NCBI RefSeq assembly: GCF_009727055.1
Contig: NC_052357.1
Coordinates: 2,659,226 to 2,723,225 of the forward strand
DNA from: Benincasa hispida
Taxonomy: Eukaryota > Streptophyta > Magnoliopsida > Cucurbitales > Cucurbitaceae
Reading direction: 5' to 3'
Length of the DNA: 64,000 bases
Part shown: positions 56,621 to 64,000 of the stretch, one piece after another
Numbering within the stretch: the stretch's first letter is position 1
How the letters are laid out: the number at the start of each line of letters is the position of its first letter
Program-made: the position numbers and the translations under genes
Notes under the pieces: model-generated
What the model was told of the DNA's origin: nothing
What the model saw: the letters and a program-made list of their open reading frames with translations, nothing else
Database searches by the model: none

Positions 56621-57885
56621 TCTTGAACTCTATTCCTTCGTCACTTTTACTTTATTTAGCTATCTGAATCTTTCTCATTTCCTTCGCTAAAAAAATAAAA
56701 AATTGTTGTTTTATTTTAAATCATTTGACCCCCTCTTTGTTTGTTTACAACGATTAAGGCACAGGATTGCGGAGATGTTACATGAAGAAGTAATTTATCT
56801 CATTCCATCACCGTAATCCAAAGAAAGAAGAGAGATCGCCGCAAAGATGGATGCGTCAATACACAATGCGGGCGACAGCGCAAATTTGGGGGTGTATTCT
56901 TTCTTATCTTTATTTCAAAATTTACGCCATCACATTGCATTTTAGTTTTCAAAGTTTTATCACCGCAATCATTTGACATAGATAAATTTAGTAGGTTACC
57001 GCATAATGTCTCTTTGTCAAGTATGATTTCAATGATGAAAAATATGCTTCTATTTCTTCTGTATATACTAGAGTCAACTTAATCTTAAGGTAGTCACCTC
57101 ATAAAATATTTCTAGAAGTTAGGGGTTGCTAGCTTTCTTTCAAACTCTTTTTACGAAGCTTTCTAAGGACATCGCATGACTTATCTCAATCTTTTGGCAA
57201 TGAGGGCATCACCGCATTTTAAATTTGGGGGTGAGGTATTAATTTTTAACCTTGCTATTTTGGGGAAAAAAAAGAGAAAAAAAATAATTTTTGAGAATAA
57301 CAACTCCACTATCAACGTAATGGGAAACCCATGTTGATAAGAGTTAAGTTGTGAAAGGCACTTACCCGTAATTGGATGTTCGCATGACACACATGGGGGC
57401 AAGCCAAAACGAAAGTAAGTCACCAGAATCAATGCATAAATAAATGACCGCAACTCCACTACCAAATAGGTATGAGTTTAGTCTGAGAATAGCATATTGC
57501 TCGTAGTTGGATGTCCGCGTGACACACGTGGGGGCAAGCCAAAATGAAGGCAAGACACTTGGATCAGCGCAAGGTCAGAAAAAAATATCAATGAAGAAAA
57601 ATTTTATATAAGGATAAAATCATTTGACACCCGGTAGAAAATTTTCCTTTTTAAATGAATCATGCGATGTCCCAGAATTTGTAAAGTCCTTTTGAAAGGT
57701 AAGCTTGCAATCCCTAGGTTCTAGAAATATTTTAAGAAGAAACTTGAATAAGACTTAAGGAAATTTTGGTATATAGGATTTGAATGAAGTATCCTTGAGA
57801 AATCTAGGAAAAGAACTTTGCGGCTGACTTACTAAAGGAATCTTTAGCTTATGCTTGGGACAAGCATTGTTTAAATTTGGGGGTG
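56621..57885 (+). other. Gypsy 2 3' non-coding region and polypurine tract
   Basis: No protein frame. Holds several GGGGGTG purine tracts (AAATTTGGGGGTG near 56885, 57222 and 57873-57885; the last abuts the 3' LTR). A 45-base motif with TTGGATGT, ACACATGGGGGCAAGCC and AAAACGAA occurs twice (about 57371-57415 and 57505-57550) and again in gypsy element 3. No env-like frame seen. Confidence 0.75.
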
Positions 57886-59561
57886 TGATAACGGGCAGAA
57901 ATGCACGTTATCATAGTGCTAAGTTCTTAAACAATGTTGGATTGCATTGATGAAATATGTTAATTTGCGTCCATTAAGCATCAATTTCATAATATTGTGG
58001 TCGCATGCGTTCAACGCATTAGAATAGTTGATTTTTGTATTTTTGTGCAAAATATGCATTGACGCAATGCAAGAATTACGATCATAGGAAATCGTTGGTC
58101 GAGCGCAACTTCACCGCAAGGCTTTACGATGATTGTGTTCGCAAACATTTGCCTAAGAAGGATTGCCACAACTTGGTCAGCGTAACATGGTGGGCGCATC
58201 TGAGTGAAAGGCTAATTAATCACGATGGGACAAAAAGCTGATGACGGTCGAATCCAAATTAAGTTGACAGTCGATAACGGTCACAAAGTACATTCAGCTT
58301 TTCGGTGACAAGTATTCGACGCATCAGTCAGGAATTAAAGCCGTCTAATCTGTACAATCATGAGAGAGAAGCCGCCGTTCACCTTGGATGTCTATAAATA
58401 CCAAGGGCAGCCTTCAGAAAAGGGGTTGATGAGTTGATCAGTTCACCATTCTTTAGTTCGAAGTTCATACACACGTCTTTGTTTTTAGTTTTCTTTCATT
58501 TTAAGGTAGACGTGAGAGAAGAGGTTGTGCCAGCAGATCATTCCGGTAAGCTTGGGAGAGCACTGAAAGCTTCAAGGACAGAGAGAGAGTCGATGTCTGC
58601 GGGAGCAGGAACATCTTTAGAACCGAATAGAGATTGCAGTGTAAAAGCCTCGGTCAGCAAGGAATTACTACCAGACTCTTACCTTTAACTTCCATTTTGT
58701 ACTCAACTCATTTATAAAAATGGAATTTTCTTCTCTATATCTGTTCACTCTCTATTATTCACGTATGAGTTGCTAAATCAGTTGAATGGGCTAAGAAGCA
58801 TTTAGCTAGCACAACTAGGGAATCTTCATTCTTTGCGATTATCTTGTATTATGTATGCCTCAATCGTCCATTAGAGATACTCGGGAGGGTAGTCTAAGGA
58901 CAAGATCTAGATTTGGGAAGGTCAGGTTAGAATCTAGACTCGAAAGAACCAGATTAGAACGCATAAACAAGAGATAGGAGCTAAGAAATGAGCACTATTT
59001 GTTATCAACGCATCGCATGCATCCTAGAGATTGGATATGATTGTATGCGGTCACCTTGCTTTTATGCATTTTGCATCATCGCATAGGACAAGAGTAGAGA
59101 CTCAGGGATAAGCTCTATGGACACATTTGCATTCAATACATGCGTCCTAGACTTAGAAGCATCGCATTTTCATTGGAAAATGACTTGTTGTGCATGGTCT
59201 AACATGATCGCATAGTCTGATGCATTCCCAAGTAACGATAGCTAAAGATCTTCTCAACTCGTTCATCGCATACTCATTGCATCTATCATGCAATGTCTTT
59301 TCTCAACTCTACCGCATTTGTTTATTTATTTCTTGTCAACGCAATTAAACAACAAACCAACAATTTATTTACTTGGTTACCGCAAGGTTTTCATAAAAAT
59401 TACCAACGCAATCTTTTTTCACAAGTCTCTGTGTTTGACCTTGGATTTACCAGGAAACTCAGAGGAATTTACACTTGGATTCCGCTGAGGAAACTTGAGT
59501 GCACAACGCAATTTCATCAATGCATAGCATTCACATTTCCACTTCATAAAATCAACCATCA
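57886..59561 (+). repeat. 3' LTR of gypsy element 2
   Basis: Starts TGATAACGGGCAGAAATG and ends AAAATCAACCATCA; TATA box at 58393-58400. It has an extra GAGAGAGAAGCCGCC block near 58363 that is absent from the 5' LTR. The terminal hairpin is perfect here (57886-57913), while the 5' LTR copy has lost two base pairs. Confidence 0.95.
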
Positions 59562-59566
59562 GCCGG

Positions 59567-60283
59567 GTTGGGTCATCGGTTCTTTTTTTTTGTTTTTTTT
59601 TAAATCTGACTGTTTTTTTCGTTACTTCCTTAATCATTCTCTATTGAAGGATTTGATTTTTTGTGGATTAATAAACCTTCATATTTAAAAAAAGTGAACT
59701 AATTCTAAATATATTATATCAAATCAATTAATAAAAATTTAGTAATAAAGAACATGTAATCTATGTGAAATTTTAGCATTGACATTAAAATACAACCACC
59801 ATAAATTCAATATAAACTTCAAAAGAAACTTTCTAAAATAATACAATTCAAATGTTCAAGTTCAAAGTCTCTACTCAAAGACACAAAGTTCAATAATAAT
59901 CATTCCAAGTTCAATAAAAAGTACAAGTTTAATAATAACTATTGGTTTATTACATAAAATTCCAAATCATTCAAAAGCACCATGAGCATGAAGAATGACT
60001 TGAGTGAGTTTTCTTCTTCATCTTTGATTCTTTGGTCTCTTCACTTCTCAATTCCTGAAAAAATTACAAATACATTAAACCAAGAAGTTCATTTATAAGT
60101 AATAATAATATTTGATCTTATGGTAGTAAAACTTACCACTAAAATCATCATTATGCTCCAAATTCAATTCCTTATTTCAAAACAACAGAGGATGATGGAC
60201 TCTATACAAAACAAATCATGCAAAATTAAATATATTAATTATTTGAGCATTAAATAGGTTAGATATGTACAATAAAAATTCAA
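59567..60283 (-). other. hAT 3' region beyond the transposase
   Basis: Sequence between the gypsy insertion and the transposase stop codon. Starts with the rest of the CCGGGTTGGGT subterminal motif, then is AT-rich without a clear frame. It may hold the transposase 3' untranslated region. Confidence 0.55.
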
Positions 60284-62660
60284 TTAATTACCTGACTCAA
60301 TATTTTCCCAAGTCTCTAACTCTTCAAGTTGTGGATGGAAATCTAGTAACATTGAGCCGTCACGAATCCAATTTTGTATATATATTAAGATCTCCACTGT
60401 TTTTGGAGTCAAAGAACTTCGAAAGGAATCAAGAATCCTCCCTCCTATACTAAACGCTAAACGCAGATTTAGAAGCGACTGTAGATATTGGAACTGCCAA
60501 AACATCTCGAACAATTTTTGATAAAATGGGATATTTGTAGCCATTCATCTTCCACCAATACAATATCTCAAAATCATCTTTATCTTCTATAACCTTGTCA
60601 GACAAATAAGAAGACAAATCATTCTCCACTTCCAAAGAACTTTCTTCTTCTCTCAACCTCTTAAAAGTTATCCACGGATCATCTATATCTTCGTCCACCC
60701 CATGATCATCTTCATTTATATTGACAGTTTTTTATTGTTGAGAATCATTAGTACTATGACTACCTCGAAGTGAAGTGTTATGTAATTTGTAAAAGTCATA
60801 TAGACGATACAAATATAATTTCACACTCTCAACCATATCCTTAACCACATCACTGTCATAAACATTGGAAAGACAATAATTTAAATACTTTAGCATGTAC
60901 CGAGGATCAATCACCATAGCCACAAACATTAATTTATTCATTTTTTCAAGCGAACCCCAATACTTATCAAACTTGGTCTTCATATTCATTTCCATCATAC
61001 TTAGAACAGAGTTGGTATTGTTGCTCCATTTGTTTAAAGCAAATTGAATTTTATTACTTTCCTTATAACCAACATTAGAAGTCACATATGAAGATCCACT
61101 TATCGTTGTGGTGGTATCATAAAACCTCTTTAAAAACTTAATAAACACATCTACAGTCAACCAATCAGATGTACTTGGGGGCCCCAATATTTTATTTCCA
61201 CGATCATCTTCCTCGAAGTAATCGACAAAATCCGAGTCTTCTATCTTCTTCTCTAAAGTTCAAAAAGCTTTCTCAAATTTAATTGCATGTTCAAGCATTA
61301 AATAAGTAGAATTCCACCTAGTTGTCACATCTAAACAAACAAGAGCCTTACACTGAATTTTTTCTTGTTTCATGCAAGCTTAAAATTTTTCTATTCTCGT
61401 AGGTGATGATCGAACATATCTCACAGCATTACGAACACTAGCAATAGAATCATGCATATCTTTCAGTCCATCATTCACAATAAGATTAATAATGTGGGCA
61501 CAACACCTCATGTGTAATAGTTCTCCATCTAAAACAACCGATTTCCAACTTTTAAGTCTTCTCTTAACATAAGAAATAGCCACATCATTAGAACTTGCAT
61601 TATCAACGGTGATGGAAAAAAATTTTCAATCCCCCATTCCAACAAACAACTCTCATTCATCTTCCCAATAGTCTCCCCCTTATGATTAACAACTCGAAAA
61701 AAACTCAAAAGCTTCTTATGCAAAACCCATTCAGAATCAATAAAATGTGCAGTGATGACTATATAGTTCACATTTTGTAACGAAGTCCATGTGTTGGTAG
61801 TAAGACAAACTCTTTGAGAGCTTTTAACTAGAAATGATTTTAACTTTTTTTTCTCCTCAAGATAAAGTTGATATACATCTCTAATGATCGTGACTCTCGA
61901 TGGAACATTAAACTTAGGAAACGAACTACTACAAAAGTGTCTAAAACCCTCTGTCTCAACAAACTTGAACGGTAACTCATGCATAATTATCATCTTAGCG
62001 CATGCTAGTCTACACGCTTGTTGGCTAAACAATGTCGTCATAAAGTTACTAGCATTGACTCCTTTTCCATCATTTGAAGGTACAAGAGTTATAGTGGTTT
62101 GTCCTTTCTTCTTCTTCTTTATATGGGTACTTTTTACATTGATTTCTTAAGTGCTTCCATAAAGTACTAGTTCCACAATCTTTACCACAATAGTTACATT
62201 TGCACCTAGCTCCATTATTACTATTAACAATTGCTTCCATTATTGTGAAATGATCCCACACAGACGAGGTTGGTTTATTAGGTCTGTTTCGATTGGACTT
62301 GGGAGGTAGATGTGGTATATTTTTAGGAGTTTGGCTAACATTAGGAGGGGGAGGAAGAGGAGGAGGAGGCATTTCATTATTACCGGTTCCACTTGCATTG
62401 CCACTACTGCTGTCCATCTATAAAATAAATGAAACTAGTAAACAACTAATTACACCTACCTATACAATTAAAAAAAAAAAAACAAACACTAGCTTCTCAA
62501 TTAACTCATAACAATAAACAAACAACTCATGTATAAAGATTAATCATTAATCAATCACACATAAACAGTATATGTACACACTATACAATAAAAATTAAAT
62601 TAGTTTACTCACGGGGAAGTTTGAAAATGGTGATTTAGCGGTGTCTGATTCCGTGTCCAT
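60284..62660 (-). pseudogene. hAT transposase (BED finger, Ac/Tip100-like), inactive
   Basis: Two exons on the minus strand. Exon 1 (62660-62613) encodes MDTESDTAKSPFSNFP; a 195-base intron with GTGAGT and TAG ends follows; exon 2 starts at 62417. Order: Pro-rich N-terminus, BED zinc finger (SSVWDHFT, CNYCGKDCGTSTLWKHLRNQ), RNase-H-like core (VCLTTNTWTSLQNVNYIVIT, ITVDNASSNDVA, HMRCCAHIINLIV, DVTTRWNSTYLML), FVAMVIDPRYMLKYL, and the hAT dimerisation region (DFEILYWWKMNGYKYPILSK). Lesions seen: frameshifts near 62110 and 61617, stops at 61380-61382, 61260-61262 and 60732-60734, and a seven-base tandem duplication near 60455 that shifts the C-terminus. The first catalytic Asp (LTTD in relatives) is Asn, and the TVASE-type Glu is Lys. 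Confidence 0.9.
62418..62612 (-). other. Predicted intron of the hAT transposase
   Basis: Minus-strand GTGAGTAAAC after a 16-codon exon and ATTTATTTTATAG before ATGGACAGC. Both flanking exons are in phase 0. An intron near the 5' end is known in several plant hAT transposase genes. The alternative is a start at the exon 2 ATG (62417). Confidence 0.65.
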
Positions 62661-63242
62661 TATGACGACTTTGAAGAATTTATCTAACTGTTCTCAAGAC
62701 ACTGCGAGATTAAAAAATTAATGTATTAATCTATCACGGTTAAACGAATGGCGTGAAGCTTGTAATTAAGGCTATATAACATTTTGCATACATAAGTATC
62801 TGATTTGAAATGTCAAAAAATGTTATCTTTTCAAATGTCAATAACATGATATTTGAACAAAATGCATACAAAATAACGCACATTGCCATTTTATTTGCTT
62901 TCTTTTTCTTATCTCTCTTTCTCTTTGTCTTCTGTAATTTCTTTTCTTTTTATAATTCCCAAGTCCCTTTCCACTTTATATAGAATATAACTGCTTTTCA
63001 ACATTACAATTACCTTATCATGTTAATATAATATATAATGTTCACTTTTAGTCTGTTGGCTTAATTTTTGTTAATTAATTTTTAAAAAAATAAATAGGAT
63101 AATTGTGGTAAAGGGCCAAAAGAGCACTCCTTACAACAAAATGTAACAAATGTTATGAATCTGCTTGCTTTATTGAAGAAAATACCCCTAATGATGTTGA
63201 TGAGTCGTTCGTGAAGCTTGAAGTTGGAGCAGTAGGCAAGGC
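62661..63242 (-). other. hAT 5' region upstream of the transposase
   Basis: Presumed promoter region of the transposase gene on the minus strand. No gene. Contains a CT-rich tract (62900-62960) and AT-rich stretches. The last part before 63243 may not be truly adjacent to what follows because of the adapter sequence. Confidence 0.5.
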
Positions 63243-63280
63243 CTGTCTCTTATACACATCTAGATGTGTATAAGAGACAG
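63243..63280. other. Nextera mate-pair junction adapter (artefact)
   Basis: CTGTCTCTTATACACATCT (63243-63261) is followed directly by AGATGTGTATAAGAGACAG (63262-63280). These are the two orientations of the 19-base Tn5 mosaic end, together exactly the 38-base junction adapter of Nextera mate-pair libraries. It is not plant sequence. DNA on either side was joined by circularisation during library preparation, or adapter-bearing reads entered the assembly. Confidence 0.97.
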
Positions 63281-63418
63281 ACCTGACCCTGAAATGGGGT
63301 AACCCGAGACTTGACCCGAATTTAATATTTTTTAAAAAAATTTAACCTAACCCGACCCTTGTGGTTTGGGTTGGGTAGTCTGGGTTGGTCGGGTTACCGG
63401 ATTTTTTGAACACTCCTA
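63281..63418. repeat. Right subterminal and terminal repeat of the hAT element
   Basis: Packed with TAACCCGA, TTGACCCGAA, GGTTTGGGTTGGGTAG and GTCGGGTTACCGG, ending TTGAACACTCCTA. The complement of its end resembles the left terminus of the 615-base element at 16958, so these elements probably use the same or a related transposase. Confidence 0.85.
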
Positions 63419-63426
63419 CTAGAAAC

Positions 63427-64000
63427 TCATTAATTTCTCCTATATTTCTTTCTCTCAGGTTCAAGCCAATCTTTTTCTCAAATTCCTTTTAATTACAGCC
63501 CATTTTAAGTCTTACAAGCCTTAAACATCCTAAAATTTACCTGTGTAACTAAAAAATTTCCAAAATTTACCACATTTGTTGACTTTTTTAGTTGACTTTA
63601 ACAATTTGACTTTGACTTTGACCATTGATTACTGATTTTGACTTTGACTTATCCTGAACATGCCCACTTCACCCTCGAATGCTCTTTACACACTAAACTA
63701 CGTTCATTGCCCTCAAATTATTCCTGAAATATTTATCGTTTTTTCCTTAGTGAAGAAAACATCGGCTCGATTCTTTTTATTTCCAAGTATATCTCTTAAT
63801 TAAAGTTCCTAAATCAAACTTAATCTTGAGTCCCCGAGTTCAATCTCAACTTTAAGTTCCCTAGCATTTACAAGAAAGAGTAAAAGAAGGGAGGACTTAC
63901 ACTTATGCCGACCAACATTTAGATTCGTCAAGATAGGCATTAGAACTTAGTTTATGATCTTGACCTTAAGAAGTATTTCTTAAATTCACAATGTGCGCAA
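63427..64000. other. Flanking sequence right of hAT, no gene seen
   Basis: Continues the pre-insertion sequence from 49411. It has a TTGACTTT-rich stretch at 63585-63650 and AT-rich pyrimidine runs. No open frame with recognisable domains. Confidence 0.4.

Larger units (their letters stand above)
49559..59561 (+). mobile_element. Ty3/gypsy element 2 (Athila/Tat-like), complete ends, TSD GCCGG
   Basis: A 10,003-base element inserted 139 bases inside the left end of the hAT transposon. LTRs are 49559-51231 and 57886-59561; exact duplication GCCGG lies at 49554-49558 and 59562-59566. Order: tRNA-Asp primer site, gag, protease, reverse transcriptase, RNase H, integrase, a 1.2-kb non-coding region, polypurine tract. 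By hand I count about 33 differences in the first 365 bases of the two LTRs, nearly all transitions, so the insertion is old. Its pol is broken by frameshifts. Confidence 0.95.
49420..63418 (-). mobile_element. Large hAT transposon with transposase gene, TSD CTAGAAAC
   Basis: Termini TAGGGGTGTAC (49420) and GAACACTCCTA (63418) are inverted repeats with one mismatch in the outer eight. An exact eight-base duplication CTAGAAAC flanks them at 49412-49419 and 63419-63426. Subterminal CAACCCAACCC / TTGGGTTGGG and ACCCGACC motifs match the small hAT elements in this window. The transposase gene is on the minus strand (62660 to about 60286). The 14-kb span includes the 10-kb gypsy element 2, so the original transposon was about 4 kb. 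The right side includes an adapter artefact (63243-63280), so the internal join there is not secure. Confidence 0.88.

Noticed and set aside
59293..59688. 131-codon frame at the end of gypsy 2
   Set aside because: Runs across the 3' LTR end and target duplication into hAT sequence; chance frame.
63243..63280. Perfect 38-base palindrome, at first sight transposon ends or a hairpin terminator
   Set aside because: Identical to the Tn5 mosaic-end junction adapter used in sequencing libraries.

Overview
The window is nuclear DNA of a flowering plant. It is AT-rich and almost entirely transposable elements: LTR retrotransposons of the Ty1/copia and Ty3/gypsy types, plus hAT DNA transposons. The copia gag style and repeat types would fit a cucurbit, but that is a guess from memory and not demonstrated. 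I see no intact host gene, no tRNA gene and no CRISPR array. Nearly every open reading frame is a fragment of a decayed element protein.

Left part (1-18.8 kb). A broken copia element with a 508-base gap of N lies at 1-1974. It abuts a second copia element (1975-9561) whose internal region lies inverted between its two LTRs; the right LTR was split by a gypsy solo LTR (7088-8700). A 3'-truncated gypsy element follows (9562-15757), then an unidentified decayed reading frame split by a 615-base hAT element (16958-17572).

Middle part (18.8-49.4 kb). A complete-ended copia element (18780-28984, target duplication GTTAA, LTRs of about 2 kb) carries almost no coding sequence and contains a minus-strand gypsy-type LTR, which itself holds a 455-base hAT element. 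It interrupts an older repeat. Next come a gypsy (chromovirus-like) LTR plus gag bracketed by inverted 5S-rRNA-derived (Cassandra-like) sequences (30.6-34.3 kb), a fold-back element, and a mostly pol-less gypsy element whose 3' LTR holds a copia solo LTR. More solo or broken LTRs run from 40.9 to 48.8 kb.

Right part (49.4-64 kb). A 14-kb hAT element (49420-63418, target duplication CTAGAAAC) encodes a decayed BED-finger transposase on the minus strand. It was invaded near one end by a 10-kb gypsy element (49559-59561, target duplication GCCGG) whose integrase still has H2C2 and DD35E.

Main points for a second look: (1) a stem-loop with a GAAA loop at the 5' terminus of at least five divergent gypsy-type LTRs, with compensatory base changes; (2) the inverted internal region of the copia element at 3378-6916, with breakpoints inside a 14-base inverted repeat formed by the LTR ends; (3) an exact 38-base Nextera mate-pair junction adapter at 63243-63280, which is a sequencing artefact and flags a suspect join.
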